A stretch of 64,000 bases of DNA from Bog-473 sp963824195. Its GTDB lineage: Bacteria > Actinomycetota > Acidimicrobiia > Acidimicrobiales > RAAP-2. A model generated the notes under the pieces. It was not told the DNA's origin, ran no database searches, and was given only the letters and a program-made list of their open reading frames with translations. The stretch is from assembly GCA_963824195.1 (NCBI GenBank), contig CAWGOJ010000023.1:62001-126000 (forward strand). Reading direction: 5' to 3'. Shown in pieces: positions 34,432 to 43,776 of this stretch (positions are counted from its first letter, which is position 1; every line of letters begins with the position of its first letter). The position numbers were made by a program, and so were the translations under genes.

Positions 34432-35340
34432 CTACGGCGTCTGGGCGTCGGACACCGCATTGCGCCAGGGCGAGAGGTCGAGCAGCGGGTACCGGGCCGC
34501 GACCCCGGCCAGGGTCTGCGCTGTCCAATAGGGATGGCCCGGCGGCGGGAAGCCCAACACGGTCAGCTGCCGCTCGTTGGTGCACTGCATGAAGCGGTGC
34601 CACGACATGTCCTCGCCCGCGTTGGGCAGCCCGAACGAGCCCAACCAGTCGGTATCGGCAGGCTTGTAGGACACATGCAGCATGAAGCGCGCGGCGCGGG
34701 GCGCCGTGATGCGCACGCCGCGGTGGTAGACGTCCGGGCGGTAGGCCAGGACGGAGCCGGCGGGGCCCGACGCAGGGACCTCCGCCGCGTAGAGGTCGGC
34801 GTACTCCGCTGGGTTCAGGTACGTCCGCTCCACCGGGATATCGGCGGTCATGTGGCGCGGCACCACGCGGGTGGCGGCCATGTCCGGGGTCACGTCACTC
34901 AGGTAGACGAACATCTCGAGCTGCTGGTAGCCAGGCTCGTGACGGGGCACCACCAGGGTGTGGTTGGCGTAGTCGACGTGAAGGAGCTGCTCGTCGCTGG
35001 ACGCCGCCTCGGAGTACTTGGCGCTGAGCATGGCCTGGTAGAGCCGCAGGTCGGTGATCCCGAGCAGCTGCTCGGCCAGGTCGATGATGCGGTCGTGCAC
35101 GACCAGGTCGTTCAGCGCGCTGTCGTCGAAGGGGAAGCGCGGCATGACGCGGTGCGAATCCACCCGGAAAGGCTCGTTGCGTGCCGGGTCCGCGTCGGCG
35201 GCGAACTCCTCCGCGGAGGGGAACAGGGCCGGGAGCGCCGCCTGGGCAGCCGCGATGGCCTCAGGGGGTAGGAGCCCCTGCAGCAGGCACCACCCGTCGC
35301 CCTCCCACCGGGCCTGGTCTTCCCCATCGATCACGTCCAT
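34432..35340 (-). CDS. Phytanoyl-CoA dioxygenase (PhyH) family protein
   Basis: This is a 302-residue Fe(II)/2-oxoglutarate oxygenase-like protein. LLHVDYANHTLVVP supplies the HxD iron ligands, and VYHRGVRITAPRAARFML the distal His and the Arg that binds 2-oxoglutarate. The substrate is unknown. The GH13 gene starts just after its stop codon, so the two form an operon. Codon use is typical of the window. Confidence 0.8.
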   Translation of the reverse strand: MDVIDGEDQARWEGDGWCLLQGLLPPEAIAAAQAALPALFPSAEEFAADADPARNEPFRVDSHRVMPRFPFDDSALNDLVVHDRIIDLAEQLLGITDLRLYQAMLSAKYSEAASSDEQLLHVDYANHTLVVPRHEPGYQQLEMFVYLSDVTPDMAATRVVPRHMTADIPVERTYLNPAEYADLYAAEVPASGPAGSVLAYRPDVYHRGVRITAPRAARFMLHVSYKPADTDWLGSFGLPNAGEDMSWHRFMQCTNERQLTVLGFPPPGHPYWTAQTLAGVAARYPLLDLSPWRNAVSDAQTP

Positions 35341-35640
35341 CAGCCGATCACGCCCATCAGCCGGTCGCCGGCGCGCCGTACCCCGGGGGGCGACCTCTCT
35401 GATGCCGCGTTGCTCTCATCATGACGTGCGCAACCCTCCCCCGGATCCCAATGCGGCGGAAGCTTGCCATACCAGCCGCCCGCGGGGGCTCGTGGCGAGT
35501 CCCCGGGGGGCCGTCCGGGTGCTAGCACGAGGGTCGGCGGCGGGGTACCCACCTTGGTGGCGACTCGCTGATCCGCAAAACTTGGGCGGTAGCGACCGGC
35601 CATGGGGGGGTCAGTCCCACGAAAAGGAGGCGTGTCAGGG
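35341..35640. other. Divergent intergenic region
   Basis: About 300 bases between the PhyH and FtsX-type genes. No supported gene is present; it should contain both promoters. Confidence 0.5.
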
Positions 35641-38167
35641 TTGATCCGAGCGGTCGTGCGCGAGTCCTCCTACCGGTTCCGGGCGACCTTCGGCCGCCGT
35701 TGGGCCGGGTACCTCACGCTGGTCGTGCTCATCGGCCTCGTAGGGGGCATCGCCATGGCCGCGGTGGCTGGAGCGCGGCGCACGCAGTCCTCGTTCCCGA
35801 CCTACCTGGCGAGCACCAATCCCTCGGACCTGCAGATGTTCACAGAGTTCTATCCCATCACGCACACGGGGTACTCGGAGAAGGTGGCGGAAGCCGTGGC
35901 CCGGGTACCCCACGTCGGGAGCGCCGTGGACGTCATCGGCTTCGCCGGCACCCTGCAGGTCCTAGGGCACCACGCCTCGAGGGTCCCGGGCGAGTCACCG
36001 CCCGGTCTCGAGGGCAGTACCAGCACTGACGGCGGAGAGTACTTCTCCACTGACCGGGTCACCGTGGTGCAGGGCCGGATGGCCGACCCCACCCGCGTGG
36101 ACGAGATCGTCATGTCCTCGGGTGCCGCCGCACAGTTCGGGCTGCACGTCGGGTCCACCCTGCCGATCGCCTTCTTCACCGACGCGCAGGTCAGCGCGCC
36201 GGACTTCGCCGGCTACCCGAAGGACAAGCCCTACCTCATCGTCCCGTTCAAGCTCGTCGGCATCGTGGAATGGAGCCCCCAGGTCGTCCAGGACGACGAC
36301 GCTGCGCTCGGCGACCAGATCGCGGTGGCCACACCCGCGCTGACCAGGCGCCTCGAGACGTGCTGTGCCTACTACTCCTACGTCTCGCTGCACCTCGATG
36401 GCGGGACGAGGCACGAGGCGGCCGTCGTCGCCGCCGTCAACAAGGTCCTCCCCAACCTCGGTCCCGCCGGGGGATCCTCCACCTGGGCGCCGTACGTCGC
36501 CAAGGCCGAGCGTGCCATCCGACCCGAAGCAATCGCCCTCGGGGTTTTCGGGCTCATCGCGGCTCTCGCTGCACTCGTGATCAACGGCCAGGTGATCAGC
36601 CGTCTGGTCCGGCGGAACGCGGAGGAGGGCGCCATCGTGCGCGCCCTGGGGGCGGGGCCGGCGATGGCCATGGCCGACGGGCTCGTCGGCGTGGTGGGCT
36701 CCATCGTGCTCGGGTCGCTCCTCGCGGTGGCGGTCGCCGTGGCCCTGTCCCCGCTGGCTCCGATCGGCCCGGTCCGGTCCGTCTATCCCGACATCGGCGT
36801 GGCCTTCGACTGGGCGGTCCTCGGGTTCGGGCTCCTCGTGTTCGTCGTGCTGCTGACGGCGGCCGCGCTGTTCGTCGCCTACCGTGTGGCGCCGCACCGG
36901 TTGGCGCAGAGGGCGGCTGTCCCCGCCCGTGACTCGGTGTGGCAGGCCGCCGCCACGGCCGGCCTACCTCCGAGCGCGGTGCTCGGCATCCGGTCGGCGC
37001 TGGGCTCGCCAGCCGGACGCGACGCGGCGCCGGTGCGCTCCGCGCTGCTCGGTGCGGTGGTCGCGGTCACCGTGATCGTGACCTCCCTCACCTTCGCATC
37101 GAGCTTGAACGCCCTGGTGTCGCAACCGACCCTGTACGGGTGGAACTGGGGCTACGCGCTGCTGGCCGGCTTCTCGGCCGCCGAGAACCTGCCGGCGGCT
37201 CAGACGGCCGCGCTGCTCGACCACGATCCCGACGTGGCCCACTGGGCCGGGGTCTACTTCGAGAACGTCGACCTGGACGGGCAATCCGTGCCCGTGCTGG
37301 CCATGAGCCCGGGCGCCGCGGTGAGCCCCTCCATGCTCTCGGGACATGCGCTGGCGGGGCCGTCACAGGTCGTGCTCGGACCGTCAACCCTGTCGTCGCT
37401 GCACGCGCACGTCGGCGACACGGTCACGGCCAAAGTCGACGGGCGCACACCGCTCCGCCTGCACGTCGTCGGGACGGCGACGCTGCCCACGATCGGCGGC
37501 TCGGGATCGCCCGACCTCGAGATGGGAACCGGGGCTGTGATGGCGGCATCGCTCTTCTCGGCCACCGACCTCGACGAGCAGGGCAGCCCGGTCGCGGGTC
37601 CCATGGCGGTATTCATCTCCGTCAAGCCCGGCGTCAGCGATGCCGCCGCGCTGAGCTCGCTCAATCACATCACGGCCGTGCTCAACCGGTCGTCCGACCC
37701 CGACGCACCCATCGGAGGTGTGGTCGAGCGCGCTGCGCCCGGCCGAGATCGCCAACTACCGCTCCGTCAGCGCGACGCCCGCGCTGCTCGCCACCGTCCT
37801 GGCCGCCGGGGCGGTCGGTGCGCTCGGGCTCACGCTCGTCGCGTCGGTCCGCCAGCGCCGGCGCCAATTCGCTCTCCTGAAGGCGTTGGGGTTCACCCAT
37901 GGGCAGATAGCCGCCTCGGTGGCGTGGCAGTCCTCGGTCGCCGCCGTGGTGGGCGTGGTGCTCGGCGTGCCCATCGGGATCGCCCTCGGACGGTGGATGT
38001 GGACGCTGTTCGCCGACGGGATCTCGGCCGTGCCCCACCCCACCGTGCCCGTCGTGTCCATCGCGGCCGTCGCCCTGGGGGCCATCGTCTTTGCCAACCT
38101 CGTCGCCCTCCTCCCCGGGCGTGTCGCCGCCCGGACCCGCACCTCGCTGCTCCTGCGGGCGGAGTGA
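35641..38167 (+). pseudogene. FtsX/MacB-type ABC permease, frameshifted near 37726
   Basis: The TTG at 35641 lies 10 bases after AAAGGAGG; a GTG at 35632 is too close to it. The frame encodes an N-terminal membrane segment (YLTLVVLIGLVGGIAMAAV), a large extracytoplasmic domain, membrane segments near 300-420 and a second periplasmic domain. At about 37726 the frame shifts: removing one base from GGTCGAGC restores IGGVVSALRPAEIANYRS, and the C-terminal FtsX domain then continues in the next frame (LKALGFTHGQIAASVAWQSS) to the stop at 38167. The intact product would have about 842 residues. No ABC ATPase gene is adjacent. It could be a real mutation or a sequencing error. Confidence 0.75.
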
Positions 38168-38318
38168 CACCAGGCCGGACGGCCCTTCTCCCCGGCCGAT
38201 CCGGGCCCGCCTCCAGGCGCTCCCCATCGGTGACCAGGGCCGGCGTCATCCGGGCAGGCCGGCATCCCCTCAAGCTCAGTCGCAAACCCGCCGAAATTCC
38301 CATGTGGACACCCACGTC

Positions 38319-38546
38319 ATGGCACATCCGAAGCTGCGCACCTCGCGCCACCTCCGACGGACCAAACTCATCGGCGCGTTCGCGTTCAGCGCGCTTGTCG
38401 GCGTGGGGTCCTACTCGGCGACCTACTACGTGCTGATCCGCATGTCCGAGCCGGCCGCGGTGGTGGGATTGGCCTCGCCGGCGGTCACTGGGAGCCACAG
38501 CCAGGCCCACGCGGTGGCGTCGCCGGCACCGCGTCTCGCGCCCTGA
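38319..38546 (+). CDS. Small membrane protein, unknown
   Basis: This is a possible 75-residue protein from the ATG at 38319 (a GTG at 38304 is also in frame). It has a basic N-terminus (HPKLRTSRHLRRTK), one hydrophobic segment (IGAFAFSALVGVGSYSATYY) and an Ala/Pro/His tail. There is no clear ribosome-binding site. The positive-inside pattern supports a real single-pass protein, but no family is recognised. Confidence 0.4.
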   Translation: MAHPKLRTSRHLRRTKLIGAFAFSALVGVGSYSATYYVLIRMSEPAAVVGLASPAVTGSHSQAHAVASPAPRLAP

Positions 38547-38552
38547 GTCGAC

Positions 38553-38972
38553 TCAGATCTCGTCGTCGGACTTGGCGTCGCGCACGATCCTCTTCACCAG
38601 CGACCGCATGAGGGCCCACGCCACATCGGGATGGTCCTGCACGAACGGCCGGAACTGCCAGGCCGCCAGCGCGTAGCACTCGAGGTCCGTCTCGGCCGTC
38701 ACCTCGGCCATACGCGGGCCGTCGTCGATGAGCGCGACCTCACCGAAGTGATCCCCCGCCTTCAGCGACCTGACCTGGTTCCCGGCTACGGTCACCGTGG
38801 CGGAGCCACTGGCGATGATGAAGAACCCGACGCCCGGCTTGCCCTTCTCGATGATGACGGTGCCGGCCGGGAACGACCTCTGGTTGAGCGTCCCGGCAAG
38901 CTGCTTGATGTCCTTCTTCGACAGCTGCGAGAACAGCGGCGCGTTCCTGATTGCTTCCTGAACGTCCATCAT
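38553..38972 (-). CDS. Cyclic nucleotide-binding domain protein
   Basis: This is a 139-residue protein that consists almost only of a cNMP-binding beta-barrel: APLFSQLSKKDIKQLAG, GTVIIEKGKPGVGFFII, then the phosphate-binding cassette GDHFGEVALIDDGPRMAEV. No DNA-binding helix-turn-helix follows, unlike Crp/Fnr regulators. Stand-alone domains of this type are common in actinobacteria; ligand and partner are unknown. The ATG at 38972 is preferred over the GTG at 38987. Confidence 0.82.
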   Translation of the reverse strand: MMDVQEAIRNAPLFSQLSKKDIKQLAGTLNQRSFPAGTVIIEKGKPGVGFFIIASGSATVTVAGNQVRSLKAGDHFGEVALIDDGPRMAEVTAETDLECYALAAWQFRPFVQDHPDVAWALMRSLVKRIVRDAKSDDEI

Positions 38973-39034
38973 GATCGAACCGTACACGTCACGGACGGCC
39001 CGGACACGGGCGTGGGCGCCCGTGCACCGTGCCC

Positions 39035-40465
39035 TCAGGCCCGCACGACCTCGGGCACCGCCCCCCGCCAGTGCCCGAGCGTCACGACGAAGCGCGATCC
39101 CCCGTCGTAGTTGATGGGCGACTCCGCACGGACGCTGCCGTCCATGGCCGCGGCCAGCTCGGCCACGATGGCCAGGCCCAGCCCCGATCCCATCCGGCGG
39201 TTGGGCCCACGGTCGGCACGGTAGAACCGCTCGAACACCCGGGCCAGGTCGCCGTCGGCAATCCCTGGGCCGTCGTCGTCGACCGTGATCACACAGGCTC
39301 CGGACACGCGGTCGTCCGTCATCCCCACCGTCACCGTGGTCCGGGCGAACGTCATGGCGTTCTCGAGCAGATTGGCCAGCAGTTGGGCGAGCCGGTCCGG
39401 GTCGGCCGCCACCGGCAGTCGGGGCGCCGTAGCGACGCCGTCCGGGACTCCTCCGCCCTCGGACGGCACGCGCAGCACGATCTGCAGCCCGGACTTGGCC
39501 GCCGCCGGCAGGAACCCCTCCGCCGTCGTCGTGACCACCTCGGCCGCGTCGGTGGCGCGCATGGAGATCGACATCTGCCGCGCCTCGAGCTTGGTCAGGT
39601 CGAGCAGGTCGCCGACGAGGCGCTCCAGGCGGCGCGCCTCGGCGATGATCACATCGGCCGCCTGCCTGTCGTCCTCGATCGCCCCGTCCGCAATGGCCTC
39701 GGCAAACCCACGGATGGAGGTCAGCGGCGTGCGCAGGTCGTGCGACACCGACAACAGGAGGTGGCGCTCCCGGGCGCGGCTGTCCTCGAGCCTCTGGGCC
39801 ATGTCGTTGATGGATCCGGCGAGCGACGTGAACTCGGGGTAGTCGCTGCGGCGGACCGGCACGCGGCTGGCCAGCTCACCCGACGCGATGCGCCCGGTCA
39901 CCTCCATCGCCTCCACCAGCGGGCGGGCCATGCGGCGGCTCATCTGCCAGGCCACCAGCGCGGCGACGAGCAGCGCCGCCCCGCCGGCGATGATGAAGTA
40001 GCCCCAGCTGGGCCCGAGGTCACCGACGTCGCGGGTGAGGAGAATGGCGAACGTGCCACCCAGGCGCAGGGGCAGGCGCTCGCGCTCGGTCTGCGTCAGG
40101 GTGACGGGTGCCACGGCGTAGACAAGGCTGCCCGTCCGTCCTGACACCGTCTGCCCGGACTGGACCGCGGCCACGTCGATGTCCAGTGCCGTGGCATCGG
40201 ATGGCAACGGAGTGACGATCTTGCCGAACCGATCGATCCGGACGATCTCGGCGTCCTCGAGCTTGAGCGTCCTCTGCACGACCCGCAGCGCCTCGAGCGA
40301 CCGCGTCTCGCCCTTCGACGACGTGAGGGCGTTGGCCTCCGAGACCAGCTGCTCCTGCGCCTGGTTACGCGCCGCATTGCGAGTCAGGACGAGACTGCCG
40401 GCACCGGCGATCACCAGGACGACGGCGACCAGGCCGACCATGGCCAGCATCAGGCGGCGGCGCAT
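39035..40465 (-). CDS. Two-component sensor histidine kinase
   Basis: This is a 476-residue protein. The first membrane segment is at 8-27, an extracytoplasmic sensor domain spans about 30-140, and the second membrane segment lies near 150-170. A HAMP region follows, then the HisKA box LLSVSHDLRTPLTSIRGF with the phospho-accepting His. The ATPase domain has LLANLLENAMTF (N box), VDDDGPGIAD (G1) and MGSGLGLAIVAEL (G2). It starts 3 bases after the response-regulator gene and is co-transcribed with it. The signal sensed is unknown. Confidence 0.92.
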   Translation of the reverse strand: MRRRLMLAMVGLVAVVLVIAGAGSLVLTRNAARNQAQEQLVSEANALTSSKGETRSLEALRVVQRTLKLEDAEIVRIDRFGKIVTPLPSDATALDIDVAAVQSGQTVSGRTGSLVYAVAPVTLTQTERERLPLRLGGTFAILLTRDVGDLGPSWGYFIIAGGAALLVAALVAWQMSRRMARPLVEAMEVTGRIASGELASRVPVRRSDYPEFTSLAGSINDMAQRLEDSRARERHLLLSVSHDLRTPLTSIRGFAEAIADGAIEDDRQAADVIIAEARRLERLVGDLLDLTKLEARQMSISMRATDAAEVVTTTAEGFLPAAAKSGLQIVLRVPSEGGGVPDGVATAPRLPVAADPDRLAQLLANLLENAMTFARTTVTVGMTDDRVSGACVITVDDDGPGIADGDLARVFERFYRADRGPNRRMGSGLGLAIVAELAAAMDGSVRAESPINYDGGSRFVVTLGHWRGAVPEVVRA

Positions 40466-40468
40466 CGC

Positions 40469-41146
40469 TCAGCCGAACCGGTAGCCCACGCCCCACACCG
40501 TGGCGAGCGGGAGGTTGGAGCCGAGCTTCTTGCGCAGCTGGGCCACGTGGACGTCGACCGTACGCTCATCGCCGTACCAGTCGGTGCCCCAGACGCCGTC
40601 GAGCAGCTGCTGGCGCGAGAGGGCGAGGCCGACGTTGTTGGCCAGGAAGGCCAGCAGCTCGAACTCGCGGGTCGTGAGGGGGACGACCGCACCACCCCGG
40701 CGCGCCTCGCGGCGACGCAGGTCCACCTCGAGGTCGCCCACGGTGACCACCTCCTGGGGCGCCGGGCCCTCCCGGGTCCGGCGCAGGATCGCCCGCACTC
40801 GCGCCACGAGCTCCCGGGGTGAGAAGGGCTTCACGAGGTAGTCGTCGGCACCCAGTTCGAGCCCCAAGATGCGGTCCACCTCGTCGTCCCGCGCCGTGAG
40901 GAACAGGACGGGCACGGAGCCGCGGGCGCGGATCTCGCGGCAGACGTCGAACCCGTCGTAGGCGCCCGGCAGCCCGACGTCGAGGATGACGATCCAGGGG
41001 TCCTCCCGCTTGAAGAGCTCCAGCCCCTTCTCACCGTCACCGGCCAGCAATACGCGGAACCCCTCGCGGCGCAGGTAGAGGTCCACCAGATCGGCGATGT
41101 GCGGGTCGTCCTCGACGACGACGACCGTTCCGTTGTCGGCACTCAC
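40469..41146 (-). CDS. OmpR/PhoB-family response regulator
   Basis: This is a 225-residue protein. The receiver domain (about 5-120) has the acidic pocket VVEDD, the phosphorylated Asp in VILDVGLPG and the conserved Lys in VKPFSPREL. The C-terminal winged helix (about 130-225) has VVPLTTREFELLAFLANN and DVHVAQLRKKLG. It pairs with the histidine kinase immediately downstream. Targets are unknown. Confidence 0.93.
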   Translation of the reverse strand: MSADNGTVVVVEDDPHIADLVDLYLRREGFRVLLAGDGEKGLELFKREDPWIVILDVGLPGAYDGFDVCREIRARGSVPVLFLTARDDEVDRILGLELGADDYLVKPFSPRELVARVRAILRRTREGPAPQEVVTVGDLEVDLRRREARRGGAVVPLTTREFELLAFLANNVGLALSRQQLLDGVWGTDWYGDERTVDVHVAQLRKKLGSNLPLATVWGVGYRFG

Positions 41147-41480
41147 GCACCTAGCCTGGCACCTCCCGCACCCCGAATTGCCGGAATGTGGCGATCCCTT
41201 ACAGAACCCTCACGATTGTCGAAACATGCCGATCACCCCGGGGAGTCACGATGGTCTCACGGGCTCCTCCGGACGGAGGGCCCGACGACTGGGGCATCCA
41301 TGTCGACCGCTCGCACGCATGTGATCCGCCTTGGCGCCGGCTCCCTGGCGGGCGCCGCCGTGCAGAAGGGTCGGTCCGACGGGCAGCAGATTCGCCAGGA
41401 CCTCAGGGGCTCGGGCATCCGTGGCCGCTCCGCACCACGACGACGTCGACCACAAGCAGCTGACCGGCGCGGTCCACCCG
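41147..41480. other. Intergenic region, no gene recognised
   Basis: About 330 bases upstream of the response-regulator gene and downstream of the aldehyde dehydrogenase gene. Short frames exist but lack motifs and ribosome-binding sites. Confidence 0.5.
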
Positions 41481-41513
41481 GCACCGGAAGCCGGCGCCGG
41501 GCGCCGCCGGTGC
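41481..41513 (-). terminator. Hairpin downstream of the aldehyde dehydrogenase gene
   Basis: GCACCGG (41481-41487) pairs with CCGGTGC (41507-41513), and the GC-rich interior can pair further. It lies 9 bases past the stop codon on the minus strand and has no T-tract. Confidence 0.45.
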
Positions 41514-41521
41514 GACCGGGG

Positions 41522-42967
41522 CTAGCTGAGCAGCGACGCCGTGTTGAGGTTCAGGCCGTCCGGCGCCTTGGAGCGGTGCACGACCTGGAACTCGGAGAAC
41601 TCGGCCAGACCCCAGGGGCCGTTCTCCACCCCGATGCCGCTCCACTTGAAGCCGCCGAAGGGCTGCTCGGGCGAAAGCGCCAGGTGCGTGTTCACCCAGG
41701 CCGTCCCGCACTCGAGCTGGGCGGCCACGGCGGCGGCCCGGTCGGTGTCGGCACCCCACACCGAGCCCGACAGCCCGAAGTGGGTGGCGTTGGCCCGGTC
41801 GATGGCGTCGCCCAGGTCTCGATACGGCACCACCGGCAGTGCGGGGCCGAACTGCTCCTCGTCGACGATCCTGGTCCCGTCGGAGAGCCCAGTGAGGATG
41901 GTGGGCTCGAAGAAGTAGCCGGGGCCCTCCATGGCCTTGCCGCCCGTCACTGCCGTCGCACCGTGCGACAGAGCGTCGGCCACCAGCTCCTTGACCCGCT
42001 CGTACTGTGGCGCATTGTTGATGGGCCCGAGCTTCACGCCCTCCTCGGTGCCCTCGCCGACCTTGATGGAGCGGGCGTGGGCCGCCAGGCCCTCGACGAC
42101 GTCGTCGTAGAGAGCCTCGGGGACGTACACCCGCTTGACGGCCGAGCACACCTGGCCGTTGTTCATGAACGCTCCCGCGAAGATCGCCGAGGCCACCACG
42201 GCCGGGTCGGCGTCGTCGAGCACGATCGCTGGGTCGTTGCCCCCGAGCTCGAGCGTCACCCGCTTGAGGTCCGGCGCGGCAGACAACGCGACCTTCTTGC
42301 CGGTCTCGACCGAGCCGGTGAAACTGACCTTGCGCGGCACGGGGTGCGCGGTCATCCAGGCGCCGAGCTCGTCCCCGCCGCTCACGATGTTGACCACACC
42401 GGGCGGGAACACGTCGCGCAGCAGCTCGCCGACCTTGAGCGTGGTCAGTGGCGTATAGGGCGACGGCTTGAGGACCAGCGTGTTGCCGGCGAGGAGCGCG
42501 GGCGCGATCTTCCAGAACGCGAGCGTCAGCGGGAAGTTCCACGGCGTGATGGCGGCCACGACGCCCAACGGCCGCCGTGCCAGCTCCACGTAGGCGGTGT
42601 CGTCGTCCTGGATGATCTGGGGCGCCATCTCGAGGTTGGCGAAGTACTGGCTCCAGATCGCGGCGGCGAAGACCTCGACCCCGGCGTCGGCCAGCGGCTT
42701 GCCCTGCTCGGCGGTGAGGATCGGCGCCAGGACCTCCCCTGACGCGAGCATGACGTCGGCGGCGCGCAGCAGGGTGCCCCGCCGGGCCGCCTCGTCAGCC
42801 TTCCAATCGCGCGCCGCCTTGGCCGCGGCATCGAAGGCCGCATCGAGCTGCTGGCGGGTGCACTCGGGGGCCTGGGCGAACACCTCGCCGGTGGCCGGGT
42901 TCCGGACGCCGAAGGTGGCCTCGGTCGGTGCGGCTTCCCCCGCGACGGTCATGACGAACTCGGACAT
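41522..42967 (-). CDS. NAD(P)-dependent aldehyde dehydrogenase
   Basis: This is a 481-residue protein. The ATG at 42967 has GAGGAG just upstream. ALDH motifs: ITPWNFPLTLAFWKIAPALL, FTGSVETGKKV, catalytic Glu in LELGGNDP, catalytic Cys in NNGQVCSAVKR, and EQPFGGFKWSGIG. It oxidises an aldehyde to the acid. Position next to a TetR regulator and a divergent amine oxidase suggests it handles the aldehyde released from an amine (inference), as in putrescine or phenylethylamine breakdown. Confidence 0.92.
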   Translation of the reverse strand: MSEFVMTVAGEAAPTEATFGVRNPATGEVFAQAPECTRQQLDAAFDAAAKAARDWKADEAARRGTLLRAADVMLASGEVLAPILTAEQGKPLADAGVEVFAAAIWSQYFANLEMAPQIIQDDDTAYVELARRPLGVVAAITPWNFPLTLAFWKIAPALLAGNTLVLKPSPYTPLTTLKVGELLRDVFPPGVVNIVSGGDELGAWMTAHPVPRKVSFTGSVETGKKVALSAAPDLKRVTLELGGNDPAIVLDDADPAVVASAIFAGAFMNNGQVCSAVKRVYVPEALYDDVVEGLAAHARSIKVGEGTEEGVKLGPINNAPQYERVKELVADALSHGATAVTGGKAMEGPGYFFEPTILTGLSDGTRIVDEEQFGPALPVVPYRDLGDAIDRANATHFGLSGSVWGADTDRAAAVAAQLECGTAWVNTHLALSPEQPFGGFKWSGIGVENGPWGLAEFSEFQVVHRSKAPDGLNLNTASLLS

Positions 42968-43090
42968 GGTGCTCCTCGGCTGTGTGCTCTGGGAGGGCTC
43001 CCCCGTCCCCGGCCGGACTTCGGTCCCTGTGATCCTCCCACCTGGGCGGCCCGGGCTCAATGGGAATGGCGGGCGACCCTCAACGGATCG

Positions 43091-43702
43091 TCAACCGAAC
43101 AGCTTCGTGAGGAACTGGTCCACCGTCGCCACGACCCGGCGGCGCAGCGCCTGGTCCGTGGGTGCGGCGGCGACGAGTCCGGCCGCCTCGTTGAGGAAGC
43201 CGAGCAGCAGGGCGGCGGCCACCTCTGGATCCCCCGGCACCGTGATCCCCTCCTCGTGCGCCCGGGCGAAGACCTCGGCCAGGAGGGGGGCGCAAGCGAC
43301 TGCGTCGAGCTGCCGGCAGGCCTCCAGCCCGAGCACCGCCGGTGCGTCCGCCAGGATCCGGGCCACGGTGGGGTCGGCGCAGGCATCCATGTAGGCGCGG
43401 CAGCCCCGGTGCAGCTGGTCGCGCACGCCGGATCCCCCGAGCGCCGCGGCGACCACGCGTTCCACCAGCTCCGCCTCGAGCTCCTCGACCACGGCGGCCG
43501 CCACCTCGGTCTTCGAAGCGAAGTGGTGGTAGAGCGCGCCCCTGGTCACCCCGGCCCGCTCGGCGATCTCCTCCCGGCCGCTCTCCGCGAACCCCTTCTC
43601 GGCGAAGAGCGCCCGCGCCGCCTTCAGCAGGGCCGCCCGCGTGCGGGCCGACCGCACGGCCTGGGTCTGGCGCGGCGTGCGGGCCGCTGTGGTCGTGGCC
43701 AC
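43091..43702 (-). CDS. TetR-family transcriptional regulator
   Basis: This is a 203-residue protein. The GTG at 43702 is chosen because GGAGGAGG lies 6 bases upstream and a palindrome lies just beyond; earlier ATGs at 43723-43744 would place the palindrome in the coding region. The N-terminal HTH is AARALFAEKGFAESGREEIA followed by GVTRGALYHHFASKTEV. The C-terminal ligand domain is helical. It probably represses itself and the divergent amine oxidase gene, and perhaps the aldehyde dehydrogenase gene downstream. Confidence 0.9.
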   Translation of the reverse strand: MATTTAARTPRQTQAVRSARTRAALLKAARALFAEKGFAESGREEIAERAGVTRGALYHHFASKTEVAAAVVEELEAELVERVVAAALGGSGVRDQLHRGCRAYMDACADPTVARILADAPAVLGLEACRQLDAVACAPLLAEVFARAHEEGITVPGDPEVAAALLLGFLNEAAGLVAAAPTDQALRRRVVATVDQFLTKLFG

Positions 43703-43725
43703 CGCTCCACCTCCTCCGGACATGT

Positions 43726-43746
43726 ACATGCGGGCCGCACGCATGT
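43726..43746. promoter_or_regulatory. Probable TetR operator
   Basis: ACATGCG (43726-43732) and CGCATGT (43740-43746) form a perfect inverted repeat with a 7-base spacer. It sits between the divergent tetR-type and amine oxidase genes, 24-44 bases upstream of the chosen tetR-type start and 31-51 bases upstream of the amine oxidase start. Size and position fit a TetR site. Confidence 0.6.
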
Positions 43747-43776
43747 TACCCTCACCCCGACCGAGGAGGTGCGCCC

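Noticed and set aside
38167..38436. Extension of the FtsX-type frame to 38436
   Set aside because: Beyond about 37726 that frame is Arg/Pro-rich noise; the true C-terminal domain is in the next frame and ends at 38167.
41147..41480. Short frames upstream of the response-regulator gene considered as a small gene
   Set aside because: No motifs, hydrophobic segments or ribosome-binding sites; translations are low-complexity.
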